A stretch of 64,000 nucleotides of DNA from Desemzia incerta (lineage in GTDB: Bacteria > Bacillota > Bacilli > Lactobacillales > Carnobacteriaceae): assembly GCF_900115825.1 (NCBI RefSeq), contig NZ_FOXW01000005.1, forward strand, positions 170,553 through 234,552, read 5' to 3'. The number at the start of each line of letters is the position of its first letter. Positions within the stretch are counted from its first letter, which is position 1. The position numbers were made by a program, and so were the translations under genes. Under the pieces are notes generated by a model that saw nothing but the letters and a program-made list of their open reading frames with translations, was not told the DNA's origin and ran no database searches. Positions 7,328 through 16,395 of the stretch are shown one piece after another.

Positions 7328-8233
7328 TCAGAAGAAAGTATTCCTAAGTGTCCCTATCGATTCAATAGAAACTTCAATGGTGTCGCCAGAAGAAATCCAA
7401 TTTGAGCCGGGAACTTGCTCTTTAAAACTGCTCATCATACCGAAACCGCTGGTAACCCCTTCAGGAGTACCAGTAAAAATCAGATCTCCTGGAGACAGAG
7501 TCATATATTGTGAAAGCATACTGACGATCTCCGCAGTGCAAAACAGCATATTCTTCGTATTATTTCTTTGTCGAATATTACCATTTAGAGATAATTGGAT
7601 ATCTAAATGATCGGGATCAACTTCATCTTTAGTGACTAGATAAGGTCCTACAGGTGCGAAATAATCGAGCGTTTTACCAGCCAGCTTATTCTGTGCGGCT
7701 TCTTGAATATCACGCGAAGATAAATCATTTCCCACAGTATAACCTAGGATATAGTCAAAGGCTGATTCTTTAGAAATGTTTTTGGCTTTTTTTCCGATGA
7801 CGATCACCAATTCTGCACCATAATCATACTTTTCAGCAAATGTAGGTAAAGGGATAGTCTGGTTATGAGCTGCTAAGCTATTCTTGAATTTTCCTCCATA
7901 TGAAAGAGCGGTAGGGATATCCCCGTTTTGCTCAGAAGCATGCATCAGATAGTTGTAATCTATCGTAATGATTTTGTCTGGATCTGTGTTGATCGGTAAA
8001 AAATAAATACTTTCCTCATTGATATAAAAATCAGTCATTGATTCTTTTTGTTCTGCTTCAAGTAAATCATTTAATTGATTCAGAGCTGTTGGTAGATTAC
8101 TAAATAATTCTTTCATAGATCCGGCTGCTGGGAAACCGAGTTCTTTTGAAGCGCTTTTGACATCCAAGATGCCTTCTTCTGTTTTGATTCCAATTCGTGA
8201 AATATTTTGTTTTTTGAAATGGACGATCCTCAT
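7328..8233 (-). CDS. Fumarylacetoacetate hydrolase (FAH) family protein
   Basis: 301 residues. The C-terminal two thirds carry the FAH fold motifs: YGAELVIVIGKKAKN with the metal-binding Glu, GYTVGNDLSSRDIQ, and SPGDLIFTGTPEGV. The family includes acylpyruvate hydrolases, oxaloacetate decarboxylases and 2-hydroxyhepta-diene-dioate isomerases; which reaction applies cannot be told from sequence. The usual GLNYxxHAxE motif is altered to TIDYNYLMHASE, so the pocket may differ from standard members. Start ATG has AGAAGGTGA upstream. Single-gene unit with its own promoter and terminator. Confidence 0.85.
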   Translation of the reverse strand: MRIVHFKKQNISRIGIKTEEGILDVKSASKELGFPAAGSMKELFSNLPTALNQLNDLLEAEQKESMTDFYINEESIYFLPINTDPDKIITIDYNYLMHASEQNGDIPTALSYGGKFKNSLAAHNQTIPLPTFAEKYDYGAELVIVIGKKAKNISKESAFDYILGYTVGNDLSSRDIQEAAQNKLAGKTLDYFAPVGPYLVTKDEVDPDHLDIQLSLNGNIRQRNNTKNMLFCTAEIVSMLSQYMTLSPGDLIFTGTPEGVTSGFGMMSSFKEQVPGSNWISSGDTIEVSIESIGTLRNTFF

Positions 8234-8254
8234 AAAATCACCTTCTTATTATAA

Positions 8255-8283
8255 AGTATAAAATACTTGCTCAAAGATTTCAA
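8255..8283 (-). promoter_or_regulatory. Promoter of the FAH-family gene with overlapping dyad
   Basis: Reading on the minus strand: TTGAAA, 17-base spacer, TATACT. A dyad AAGTAT-AAA-ATACTT (8254-8268) overlaps the -10 box and could bind a repressor; that role is inference. Confidence 0.6.
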
Positions 8284-8304
8284 AATTGCCTATTTTTTCA
8301 CAAG

Positions 8305-9276
8305 TTAAATATATGCTTTTAGTTTTCCGCTGATAAAGCGATTGTCTAGATAATAAATGCCAGTACCCAAAGTACAGGATACAATCAAATCCAGTAAGAA
8401 GTAGTATTCGGGCCATTCTATATGACGAGAAAGCAGCCAGAAGTAAATCATTTGGACAATAAAAATGGCATACGATCTTTTGCCTATAAATACCAACGGC
8501 TCCTTTATCTTGTTGAATGAACTGGAAGAAAAGTGAGTTAATCCTAAATGGAACAACCATAAAGCATAAAAGAAGGAGAGTGGATTTTGACCTCTCCAGG
8601 AAGTGCCAAAGGAATAAAAAGGAACTGGCCATTCAAAGTAATGCACCCCAACGAGATAACATGCACTAAAAAAAGCAGCAACAACGGTCAACTTTTTAGT
8701 GTAAGAATAGTTCTGATCAAAAAAATACCAAACTCCTAAAGCAAGAGCAAATAAATAACGGAAGACCAGCAACCGATACAGATAGCTGGGAAATTCCCAT
8801 ACATAAAAGGCGTATTCATAACCGAGGTTAAAGATAAAGCTGACGCCCAACATAACGAGAGGGGCTGTTTTACGACTGAACCAGTAGAGTAGAGGCAATA
8901 GAAATATAGCTTGAATCATAATAGAGATATAGTAGCCGCCGAATCCTCCACGTCCAATCAAGTAAAAGAAAAAAGGCCGCCCGTCAGGTGTTATAATGGC
9001 TTGAAAAGCATAAATAATCAATGCAATAGGCAACAGACGGTAAAATTTTCTCATCAGCATAGATGGTCGATAAAAAGCCTTTAAAGAGACTATTCCAGAA
9101 CGAGTATAAGATTGTGAATGATTGTATCCTGATATGATGAGAAAAACAGGAACTGCTTGCAAAATAAAAAAAGGGCCTCCAATTGACCGCAAAGTATCAT
9201 CTTTCAAACTATGGATGATAACAACAAATAGAATGGAGATGCCTTTCATGATGTCGATATTTTTATTGTATGTCAT
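8305..9276 (-). CDS. Membrane acyltransferase, acyltransferase-3 family
   Basis: About 323 residues with roughly ten hydrophobic segments. The start MTYNKNIDIMKGISILFVVIIHS carries the acyltransferase-3 N-terminal pattern: a short cytoplasmic tail, then a first helix ending in the conserved His. These integral membrane proteins O-acylate surface sugars, peptidoglycan or secreted polymers. No neighbouring polysaccharide cluster helps name the substrate. ATG 9276 is preferred over 9318 because AGGAGG (9290-9295) lies upstream, although the 13-base gap is long and the start stays uncertain. Confidence 0.75.
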   Translation of the reverse strand: MTYNKNIDIMKGISILFVVIIHSLKDDTLRSIGGPFFILQAVPVFLIISGYNHSQSYTRSGIVSLKAFYRPSMLMRKFYRLLPIALIIYAFQAIITPDGRPFFFYLIGRGGFGGYYISIMIQAIFLLPLLYWFSRKTAPLVMLGVSFIFNLGYEYAFYVWEFPSYLYRLLVFRYLFALALGVWYFFDQNYSYTKKLTVVAAFFSACYLVGVHYFEWPVPFYSFGTSWRGQNPLSFFYALWLFHLGLTHFSSSSFNKIKEPLVFIGKRSYAIFIVQMIYFWLLSRHIEWPEYYFLLDLIVSCTLGTGIYYLDNRFISGKLKAYI

Positions 9277-9431
9277 TGCTGAATGTGTTCCTCCTGTATG
9301 GAATCGACCCATCTGCATTAAAGTAAATGCAAGTATGTCTATCCACTAAACCAAAATAGAATCTCCTTTGTAAAAAAGTTTCACTTTATCATAACCAATT
9401 TTTTTTCAGAAGTAAATTTATTTTGAAATTC

Positions 9432-9450
9432 GCTTAAACAGCGATTAAGC
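9432..9450. repeat. Inverted repeat upstream of ald promoter
   Basis: GCTTAA-N7-TTAAGC, a perfect 6-base dyad just upstream of the -35 box at 9459. It may be an operator, but it is short. Confidence 0.35.
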
Positions 9451-9458
9451 TGCAACTT

Positions 9459-9487
9459 TTGGATTTTTCGCAAAGTAACGTTATAAT
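9459..9487 (+). promoter_or_regulatory. Sigma-A promoter of ald
   Basis: TTGGAT, 17-base spacer, TATAAT, about 100 bases ahead of the ald start. Confidence 0.7.
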
Positions 9488-9585
9488 GGAAGAGAGTTAA
9501 GTAATTATCGTTTATTTGATACGTTAATAAAGATAAAAAATGGTATTAAATAGGTTTGCGGTACGAAAAAAATAGGAGGATTTAT

Positions 9586-10698
9586 ATGAATATCGGTATA
9601 CCAACAGAGATCAAAAATAATGAAAAACGAGTATCTTTTTCTCCATCTGGAGTTAAAGCACTCGTGTCAGCAGGGCATAAAGTTTTAGTTGAACAAGGAG
9701 CAGGAGAAACAGCTGGATTCGTAGACGAGCAATACATTGAATCAGGTGCAACTATTGTTCCTACTGCTTCAGAGGCTTGGTCAGCAGATATGGTCATTAA
9801 AGTTAAAGAACCTTTAAAAGAAGAGTTTGATTATTTGCGTGAGGGATTGATTTTATTCACTTACTTGCATTTGGCAGCAAACAAAGAACTGACAGAAATA
9901 TTAGCAGAAAAAGGCGTAACAGCTATCGGTTACGAGACAATGGTAGGTCCAGACAATTCCTTGCCTTTACTGACACCAATGAGTCAAATCGCTGGTAGAA
10001 TGTCTATCCAAATCGGAGCGCATTACCTGGAAAACAGCAATGGCGGCAAAGGAATCTTGCTAGGCGGTACTCCTGGGGTCCGTTCTGGAAAAGTTGTGAT
10101 TATTGGCGGTGGTGTATCGGGTACAAACGCAGCGAAAATTGCTGTAGGTATGGGGGCAAATGTGGTCGTTTTAGACAACAACCCTGCTAGATTGAGCGAA
10201 CTAGGCGAACTATTCGGCAACTCGATCCAAACAGTCATGTCTAATGAATACAACATTGAAGAAGAGCTGAAATCGGCTGATTTAGTGATTGGTGCGGTAT
10301 TGATTCCTGGAGCAAAAGCTCCACAATTGGTCAGTGAAAAAATGGTGAAACAAATGACTCCAGGATCCGTTATCGTGGATATCAGTGTGGATCAAGGAGG
10401 TATCATCGAAACAGCAGATAGAGTCACTACATTGGCAGATCCTGTTTATGAAAAACATGGAGTACTTCACTATGCAGTGGCCAATATTCCAGGCAGCGTA
10501 GCTAAAACTGCTACTCAAGCTTTAACGAATGTAACGACTCCTTATGCTGTGGCTATTGCCAATAAAGGAATCGTCGAAGCAGCGAAAGAAAATTCTACGA
10601 TTTATACAGGAATCAATGTGATGAATAACCAAGTAACACACAAAGAAGTGGCGCAATCGTTGGGAATCGATTTTATATCAGCCAGCAGACTATTTTAA
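9586..10698 (+). CDS. ald: Alanine dehydrogenase
   Basis: NAD-dependent interconversion of L-alanine and pyruvate plus ammonia, cytoplasmic. 370 residues, the standard length. Visible motifs: [16 protein letters not shown] at the N-terminus, [11 protein letters not shown] with substrate-binding Lys, [11 protein letters not shown] with the catalytic His, and the NAD-binding [14 protein letters not shown]. The ATG at 9586 follows AGGAGG by 8 bases; the longer ORF beginning at 9556 lacks such a site. Transcribed from its own promoter; the DUF2969 gene starts 43 bases downstream without a terminator between them. Confidence 0.96.
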   Translation: MNIGIPTEIKNNEKRVSFSPSGVKALVSAGHKVLVEQGAGETAGFVDEQYIESGATIVPTASEAWSADMVIKVKEPLKEEFDYLREGLILFTYLHLAANKELTEILAEKGVTAIGYETMVGPDNSLPLLTPMSQIAGRMSIQIGAHYLENSNGGKGILLGGTPGVRSGKVVIIGGGVSGTNAAKIAVGMGANVVVLDNNPARLSELGELFGNSIQTVMSNEYNIEEELKSADLVIGAVLIPGAKAPQLVSEKMVKQMTPGSVIVDISVDQGGIIETADRVTTLADPVYEKHGVLHYAVANIPGSVAKTATQALTNVTTPYAVAIANKGIVEAAKENSTIYTGINVMNNQVTHKEVAQSLGIDFISASRLF

Positions 10699-10741
10699 TA
10701 CATCTCCCATTGTAGAGAGTGAAAAGAGGATCAAGATTACT

Positions 10742-10972
10742 ATGTCAAAAAGAAATAAGAAAAGCGAAGTTATGATTAAAGAGACAAATAGAAATTCTGA
10801 AGATTTTACAGAATTAGAATTGTTTGTGGGCAATGAAAAAATTGGGACTATCCAACAAGAAAAAGAGCAAGCCATCACAACGATCAATAAAAATGGCAAT
10901 CAAGCGAAAGCTAAAAATATTGATGAAGCTATCAATAATTTAATAATGGATTACAACTTACATTATATGTAA
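10742..10972 (+). CDS. DUF2969 family protein
   Basis: 76-residue protein. A basic start (MSKRNKKSEV) is followed by a short beta-rich core (TELELFVGNEKIGTIQ) and a C-terminal helix (IDEAINNLIMDYNLHYM) typical of DUF2969, a small Lactobacillales-specific family often found beside rodA, as here (rodA starts 1.3 kb downstream). GAAAAGAGGA upstream serves as ribosome binding site. Function is unknown; a link to cell-wall elongation is suggested only by gene order. Confidence 0.7.
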   Translation: MSKRNKKSEVMIKETNRNSEDFTELELFVGNEKIGTIQQEKEQAITTINKNGNQAKAKNIDEAINNLIMDYNLHYM

Positions 10973-11030
10973 AACGAAATTCAATACGTAATGTGTAAGG
11001 AATAACCCAACTATAAGGATGTGGATTTCT

Positions 11031-11999
11031 ATGGAGGCAGATACAGTAGAATACCTTCCGTTTAAACAACGGATGATCAAATTATTTAACATCATAAAAG
11101 ATAATTGGAGTAGAGCGAACGTATCTTCTCAAGCTGGAGAATTGGCGTATTTTTCTTTGCTGTCTCTATTTCCGATACTATTGGTTATTGCTAACGTAAT
11201 ACCGTTGTTCCCAATTGATGTAAACGCAGTATTATCTTATTTGGAATCTGCGGTTCCGCCCGATATTTTTAGTGTGATCGAACCGATATTGATAGGTTAT
11301 CTAAGCAGTTCTAGCGGTGGTGTTATTTCTATCGGGTTAGTAACTGCATTGTGGTCAGCAAGTAAAGCATTTAATTCCTTGCAAAACATTTTAAATGAAG
11401 TTTACGCAGTAAAACCAAGAAAGAATTTTATTTTGGTTCGTTTAGTTTCCTTATTGGTACAATTAGCCATTGTCTCTATTGTGGGGGTCATCATATTTGC
11501 TTTTGTATTTGGTGAAATCATCGTAGAATTTGTAGAAGGACTAGTGAACATTGATTTAGGATTTATTATGCAAATACTCCAATTACGTTGGTTGATTTTG
11601 CTGATTGTTCTATTGGCATTGTTTACAGCCGTTTACTTCTTAGTGCCGAATCATCATCTAGGAATCAAATATGCTGTTCCTGGTGCTATATTTGCAACTA
11701 TTGGCTGGTTGGCCTTATCGCAAGGTTTCTCCATCTATCTGCAATTTGCCGGAGGAGACGCAGCTGCGAATGCAACATTTGGGGTCTTCATTATTTTGAT
11801 GCTATGGCTCTACTTAGCCGCAATGGTTCTCTTGTTGGGCGGTTTAGTCAACACGATTTACTTTGAATACAAAAATGGTAAGAGCGTGCAGAAAGCGATT
11901 GAACAAGAAGATGAAGAACATTCTGAGAATGATAAGAAGAAAAAATTGCCTAAACAACGGAAAAAATTGGTCAAAGTAAAAGAAGTGAAAAATCAATAA
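11031..11999 (+). CDS. YihY/BrkB-type membrane protein
   Basis: About 322 residues, six predicted membrane helices, with the family segments SSQAGELAYFSLLSLFPILL, ALWSASKAFNSL and PGAIFATIGWLALSQGFSIY. Once labelled ribonuclease BN; the family is now regarded as a membrane protein of unclear function, possibly a transporter. The C-terminus is a highly charged Lys/Glu tail (about 35 residues). ATG 11031 has AAGGA 11 bases upstream; ATG 11019, in frame, is an alternative with a poorer site. Confidence 0.85.
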   Translation: MEADTVEYLPFKQRMIKLFNIIKDNWSRANVSSQAGELAYFSLLSLFPILLVIANVIPLFPIDVNAVLSYLESAVPPDIFSVIEPILIGYLSSSSGGVISIGLVTALWSASKAFNSLQNILNEVYAVKPRKNFILVRLVSLLVQLAIVSIVGVIIFAFVFGEIIVEFVEGLVNIDLGFIMQILQLRWLILLIVLLALFTAVYFLVPNHHLGIKYAVPGAIFATIGWLALSQGFSIYLQFAGGDAAANATFGVFIILMLWLYLAAMVLLLGGLVNTIYFEYKNGKSVQKAIEQEDEEHSENDKKKKLPKQRKKLVKVKEVKNQ

Positions 12000-12005
12000 T
12001 ATGAG

Positions 12006-12038
12006 AAGGAGCAGGGATGAAAATCTTTGCTCCTTTTA
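12006..12038 (+). terminator. Terminator after the YihY-family gene
   Basis: AAGGAGCA pairs with TGCTCCTT across a 14-base loop, with TT following. Moderate strength. Confidence 0.65.
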
Positions 12039-12164
12039 AGTTGCAGATTCCGAATTTAAAGGGATACATTTTAAAGTGCAAAACTTTTCATGACTATTTG
12101 TCAAAGTTTATGTCATTTTTACTAAGAAATAGGAACAGTCCTTTTTTTTAGCCGCTTTTTCTTA

Positions 12165-12170
12165 TATAAT
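12165..12170 (+). promoter_or_regulatory. -10 element of rodA
   Basis: Perfect TATAAT 68 bases before rodA; the region 17 bases upstream is only a T tract, so the -35 is weak. Confidence 0.45.
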
Positions 12171-12237
12171 AGTTGAAGCTTAAGGAATAAGGAAAAGCTG
12201 TATTTCATTTGATTGCAAGGAGATAAGTGAAAAAAAT

Positions 12238-13413
12238 ATGAGTGAAAAAAAAGAATCTAGAATAGATTATGGGATAGTGCTATCTATACTGCTGTTGGCT
12301 ATTATCAGTATAGCAACCATGTTTTCAACTATTTCATTGATCGGTAATGGTGGTCTTCGAGCAACGATCATGCATGTTGCTTGGTATATAGTAGGTGCCG
12401 TAGCCATCATCGTCATTATGCAGTTTGATTCAGAACAACTTTGGAAAATTACTCCGTATGCTTATGGTTTAGGGTTAGTCTTGCTTGTATTAGTCCTCTT
12501 TTTATATGACGAGCCTACTTTTTTAAGAACTGGGGCACGAAGCTGGTTCAAGTTTGGACCACTGACCTTCCAGCCTTCGGAAGTTATGAAGATAGCCTTT
12601 ATATTGATGTTGGCTAGGACAGTAACACAACACAATGCAGCTTTTTTAAATCACAATGTAAGAGCCGACTTCATCTTATTAGGGAAAATCGCCTTAGTAT
12701 CAGCTCCGCCGATGTTGATGGTATTGCTGCAAAATGACTTAGGAACCACATTGGTATTTATTGCTATTGTAATCGGGTTAGTATTGATGTCGGGTATCAC
12801 TTGGAAAATATTAGTGCCTTTGTTCAGTTCGGTGGCTACAATAGGAACAACGCTATTGTTGCTGGTTGTTTATAACCGCGAATTCTTGTACAACTTAGGA
12901 TTTAAAGATTATCAATTTTCTCGTATCGACTCTTGGTTGGATCCATACCACGATACTCAAGGAGCAGCTTATCAATTGCTGCAAAGTATCAAAGCAATCG
13001 GTTCAGGAAAGGTGTTCGGTAAAGGTTTTGGCGTTTCAGAAGTATATGTGCCTGTAAGAGAATCAGATATGATTTTCTCAACGATCGGTGAAAACTTTGG
13101 GTTCATCGGCGGTGCAGTGCTGATTTTGATTTACTTTATGTTGGTGTATCAAATGATTCGTGTGTGCTTAGACACGAAAAACATTTTCTATACGTATATT
13201 TCAACAGGCGTTATCATGATGATCGTATTCCATGTATTTGAAAATGTGGGTATGAGTATAGGGTTACTGCCTTTGACGGGGATTCCATTACCTTTTATTT
13301 CTCAAGGGGGATCGGCCTTGTTGGGGAATATGATGGGAGTCGGATTGATCATGTCGATGAGATACCACTACAAGAGTTACATGTTCTCAGAAGAGGATGA
13401 AGAATTTAGATAG
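12238..13413 (+). CDS. rodA: SEDS-family peptidoglycan glycosyltransferase RodA
   Basis: 391-residue polytopic membrane enzyme (about ten helices) that polymerises lipid II during cell elongation with a class B penicillin-binding protein. Conserved SEDS signatures are present: RSWFKFGPLTFQPSEVMK, SWLDPYHDTQGAAYQ with the catalytic Asp, and the C-terminal LTGIPLPFISQGGSALL. FtsW is its close paralogue; RodA is preferred because no division genes adjoin and DUF2969 lies upstream, as in other Lactobacillales. AGGAGATAAG precedes the start. Confidence 0.9.
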   Translation: MSEKKESRIDYGIVLSILLLAIISIATMFSTISLIGNGGLRATIMHVAWYIVGAVAIIVIMQFDSEQLWKITPYAYGLGLVLLVLVLFLYDEPTFLRTGARSWFKFGPLTFQPSEVMKIAFILMLARTVTQHNAAFLNHNVRADFILLGKIALVSAPPMLMVLLQNDLGTTLVFIAIVIGLVLMSGITWKILVPLFSSVATIGTTLLLLVVYNREFLYNLGFKDYQFSRIDSWLDPYHDTQGAAYQLLQSIKAIGSGKVFGKGFGVSEVYVPVRESDMIFSTIGENFGFIGGAVLILIYFMLVYQMIRVCLDTKNIFYTYISTGVIMMIVFHVFENVGMSIGLLPLTGIPLPFISQGGSALLGNMMGVGLIMSMRYHYKSYMFSEEDEEFR

Positions 13414-13477
13414 GTCCTTTTACTTTGTAAACATTAGCGTTATACTAATAGAGATGAAAAGTGTTGGAGGAGATTGT

Positions 13478-13828
13478 GTGCTAAAGTTTTATTGTATTCC
13501 AACTTGTTCAACCTGCAAAGCAGCCAAAAAATGGTTAACGCAAAACCAGATTGAATTTGAGGAAATTAATTTAAAAACAAATCCTCCTGCTAAAGAAGAA
13601 GTGATGGAACTGTTTAAACAGACTGATTTACCGATGAAACGCTTTTTCAATACGAGCGGCATGGTATATAGAGAAAAAGGTCTGAAAGAAAGTTTTCAGC
13701 ATTTGTCCCAAGAAGAAGCTGCAGAGTTGTTGTCCACAGAAGGTATGTTGGTAAAGCGCCCTTTACTTGTTGACGAAACGGCAGTCCTAGTTGGATTTAA
13801 AGAAGAAAATTATCAAGTATTGTTGTAA
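13478..13828 (+). CDS. ArsC/Spx-family thioredoxin-fold protein, YusI-like
   Basis: 116 residues. The N-terminal CIPTCSTCKAAKKWL carries a CxxC redox pair of the ArsC/Spx fold, and KRFFNTSGMVYREKGLKE is typical of the YusI/YffB-like branch, not of Spx itself. GTG 13478 is chosen as start because GGAGGAG lies 5 bases before it; the longer ORF (from 13397) adds residues without similarity. The next gene, 21 bases downstream, encodes a GcvH-like protein, the same pair order as yusI-gcvH in Bacillus. Probably a disulfide-handling protein; substrate unknown. Confidence 0.82.
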   Translation: MLKFYCIPTCSTCKAAKKWLTQNQIEFEEINLKTNPPAKEEVMELFKQTDLPMKRFFNTSGMVYREKGLKESFQHLSQEEAAELLSTEGMLVKRPLLVDETAVLVGFKEENYQVLL

Positions 13829-13849
13829 TAGAGAAGGAGACGTTGGCGA

Positions 13850-14206
13850 ATGGCAGTTGAAGTAAAATACAGTTCAAATGGTTTATGGGTAGCAAAAAAC
13901 GGTGAACATTACCGTATCGGCTTGTCAGAAAAAGGTCAAGATGATCTAGGTGAAGTCATGTTTGCAGATGTGCCTAAAGAGATCAAAACGATGAAAGCTG
14001 GAGACTCGTTGCTGGGTGTTGAAGGAGCAAAGGCTGTCACAGAATTGGAATCTCCATTAAGCGGTGAGGTTGTTCAATTCAATGAAGAGCTATTGAATAG
14101 TCCTGAAGGCTTGAACAGTGAAGATCAACAGAGCAATTGGATCGTTGAACTGACGAACGTCGACATTAGTGAATTTGAAAAGCTGGAAAATGATATTCAG
14201 TTATAA
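13850..14206 (+). CDS. gcvH: Glycine cleavage H-like lipoyl protein
   Basis: 118 residues with the lipoyl-domain fold; VEGAKAVTELESPLSGEV contains the lipoylated Lys (Lys61). No gcvP or gcvT is nearby. In Gram-positive bacteria GcvH serves as the lipoate relay: lipoyl is attached here, then transferred to the 2-oxoacid dehydrogenases. The motif differs from the classic ESVKAAS, as in the GcvH-like proteins of Lactobacillales, so a relay or regulatory role is more likely than glycine cleavage. Strong GAAGGAGA site upstream; cotranscribed with the YusI-like gene. Confidence 0.85.
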   Translation: MAVEVKYSSNGLWVAKNGEHYRIGLSEKGQDDLGEVMFADVPKEIKTMKAGDSLLGVEGAKAVTELESPLSGEVVQFNEELLNSPEGLNSEDQQSNWIVELTNVDISEFEKLENDIQL

Positions 14207-14213
14207 AAAAGAT

Positions 14214-14242
14214 TTGACAGACTCCATAGAGACTGATAAACT
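14214..14242 (+). promoter_or_regulatory. Promoter of the Met T-box/metNIQ operon
   Basis: Perfect TTGACA, a 17-base spacer and TAAACT preceded by TGA (extended -10). Transcription should start near 14249. Confidence 0.85.
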
Positions 14243-14248
14243 AAGTCT

Positions 14249-14562
14249 CAAGATTAATCAGAATAACCTGCTATGAGAAGAAGAGTAAATTTTGGCTGAA
14301 AATTTTTAGAGAGCTCCGGTTGCTGAAAAGGAGTATTGGAAGCAAAATTGAAGATGGTCTTTGAGCAGAATGAGTGAATGCTATGCACAAGCTTGTTCCG
14401 GGAACTCCCGATATAGAGTCACAGTATAAGAGTCAGCAATGGGCTCCGTACTGGCTAAGGTTCATTCAGTAATGGATGGATAAATTAAGGTGGTAACACG
14501 AAACGACAACTTTCGTCCTTTATTTGAGTAATTAACTCGAATAGTGGGCGAAAGTTTTTTTA
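14249..14562 (+). promoter_or_regulatory. T-box riboswitch, methionine-specific
   Basis: A full T-box leader. Stem I distal elements are visible: AGTA before 14300 and AGAGAGCTCCGGTTGCTG around 14310-14328. The 3' strand reads GAAG-ATG-GTCTTTGAGC, placing the specifier codon ATG at 14354-14356, i.e. methionine. The T-box sequence AAGGTGGTAACACG (14487-14500) holds the TGGT bulge, which pairs with the ACCA end of uncharged tRNA-Met. It ends in a terminator. Uncharged tRNA-Met should switch on the downstream methionine importer. Confidence 0.92.
14507..14562 (+). terminator. T-box-controlled terminator
   Basis: AACTTTCGTCC pairs with GGGCGAAAGTT (one G-U pair) around an internal TTTGAGT/AACTCGAA stem, followed by TTTTTTT. 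It competes with the antiterminator formed by the T-box sequence. Confidence 0.9.
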
Positions 14563-14603
14563 TTGTATGGGAAAGAAACAGTGAAGAATGGAGAGCAGAA
14601 AAA

Positions 14604-15635
14604 ATGATTAGATTATCCAATGTGATCAAAAGTTTTGATACGAAACAAGGAACGCTAACTGCTGTAGACAACGTAAATCTCTCCATTGAGAGCGGAGAAA
14701 TTTACGGGATCATCGGTTACTCCGGTGCTGGAAAAAGTACATTAGTCCGCATGTTCAATGGGTTAGAAAAACCAACTAAAGGAGAAATCACTTTAGGAGA
14801 CAGCGTGATCTCAAAATTGACCGGAAAAGCATTAAGAGAAAAGAGACAAAAAATTGGGATGATCTTCCAACATTTCAATTTATTGTGGTCAAGAACCGTT
14901 CTCGAAAATATTTTGCTGCCGCTGGAAATTGCTAATGTTCCTAAACATGACCAGCTGGAAAAAGCTTATGAACTGATTCGTTTAGTAGGGTTAGAGGGAA
15001 GAGAGGATGCTTATCCTGCTGAATTATCTGGAGGGCAAAAACAACGTGTAGGTATTGCTAGAGCTCTAGCAAATGAACCGACATTGCTGTTATGTGATGA
15101 AGCGACTAGCGCATTAGACCCACAAACAACGGATGAGGTTTTAGAGTTATTGTTAGAGATCAACAAACGATTGAATCTAACCATCGTTATGATCACTCAT
15201 GAAATGCATGTAGTGCGAAAAATCTGTCACAAAGTAGCCGTGATGGAAAAAGGAAAAATTGTTGAAGAGGGTAATGTGCTGGAAGTTTTCAAACGTCCGC
15301 AACAAGAAATCACGAAACGATTCATTCGCCAAGACACAGATCCGGAAAGTGAAGAGACAGACATCGTATTGGCTCAAGTATTCAAAGATTACCCGAATGG
15401 CAAGCTGCTTCATTTGACGTTCAATGCTGAGAACTCAAAGCAGCCTGTTCTAAGCCAATTGATTCGTCATCACGACATCGAGTTGAATGTCATTCAAGGA
15501 AGCATCCAACAGACACACTCTGGCTCAATTGGTTCTTTGTATGTTCAAGTGACAGGAGATTCGACTGAAATCAGCTCAGTATTAGCGGATTTAACTAAAA
15601 TGAATGTAGAAGCTGAGGTGATCGAACATGTTTAA
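14604..15635 (+). CDS. metN: Methionine ABC transporter ATP-binding protein
   Basis: 343 residues. Walker A GYSGAGKST (38-46), signature LSGGQKQR, Walker B LLLCDEAT and the switch His in MITHEMH are intact. The last ~90 residues form a NIL/ACT-like regulatory domain that binds methionine and inhibits transport when cytoplasmic methionine is high. The start ATG 14604 sits 8 bases after GGAGAG; an upstream ORF extension overlaps the T-box terminator and is not real. The gene overlaps metI by 8 bases. Confidence 0.96.
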   Translation: MIRLSNVIKSFDTKQGTLTAVDNVNLSIESGEIYGIIGYSGAGKSTLVRMFNGLEKPTKGEITLGDSVISKLTGKALREKRQKIGMIFQHFNLLWSRTVLENILLPLEIANVPKHDQLEKAYELIRLVGLEGREDAYPAELSGGQKQRVGIARALANEPTLLLCDEATSALDPQTTDEVLELLLEINKRLNLTIVMITHEMHVVRKICHKVAVMEKGKIVEEGNVLEVFKRPQQEITKRFIRQDTDPESEETDIVLAQVFKDYPNGKLLHLTFNAENSKQPVLSQLIRHHDIELNVIQGSIQQTHSGSIGSLYVQVTGDSTEISSVLADLTKMNVEAEVIEHV

Positions 15636-16332
15636 ATCTCTGATTGTAGGAGAAGGTCTTTTTTCTCAGTATGTTGATTTTGAAGAGGTCAACTGGGAAA
15701 GAATTCAAGAAGCTACTCAAGAAACCTTATTGATGACAGCTATTTCTGTAGCAGCAGTCTTTATTTTAGGTTTGGTGATTGGATTATTATTGTATGAAAC
15801 TGCTGGGAAAAAAAGTGTTTTTGCAAAAGTACTGCACCTTATCGTCAGTATGTTTGTAAATATATTTAGATCTGTACCTTTCATTATTTTAATTGTATTA
15901 TTGATTCCATTTACTAAACAACTGGTCGGTTCGATTATTGGACCGGTGGCTGCTTTACCCGCGCTGATTATTTCGTCAGCACCCTTTTATGGACGTTTAG
16001 TAGAAACTGGTTTTAGAGAAATAGATAAAGGAGTCATTGAAGCTGCTGAAGCAATGGGAGCCAATAAATGGCAAGTTATTTATAAAGTTCTAATACCAGA
16101 AAGCCTGCCTTCAATCATCGCTGGAATCACTACTACGGCTATTTCGTTAGTTGGGTACACAGCTATGGCGGGTGTTATCGGAGCAGGTGGATTGGGAAAT
16201 CTAGCTTATCTGGAAGGATTCCAAAGAAACCAGCCGACAGTCACATTAGTTGCGACAGTCATCGTCTTGATCATGGTATTTCTGATACAAGACATCGGAG
16301 AACGAGTAGTTGACCGAGTAGACAAACGCTAA
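15628..16332 (+). CDS. metI: Methionine ABC transporter permease
   Basis: 234-residue inner-membrane permease with five to six helices and the ATPase-docking EAA loop EAAEAMGANKWQVIYKVL. It imports D/L-methionine with MetN and MetQ. Its start lies inside the end of metN (8-base overlap, ATGTTTAA), which indicates translational coupling. Length and motifs are normal. Confidence 0.95.
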   Translation: MFKSLIVGEGLFSQYVDFEEVNWERIQEATQETLLMTAISVAAVFILGLVIGLLLYETAGKKSVFAKVLHLIVSMFVNIFRSVPFIILIVLLIPFTKQLVGSIIGPVAALPALIISSAPFYGRLVETGFREIDKGVIEAAEAMGANKWQVIYKVLIPESLPSIIAGITTTAISLVGYTAMAGVIGAGGLGNLAYLEGFQRNQPTVTLVATVIVLIMVFLIQDIGERVVDRVDKR

Positions 16333-16395
16333 AAAGAAAGAGTCAATTTAAAATAGGGTTTAACCATTAAAAAAATCATTAGGGGGAAGTTAGTT

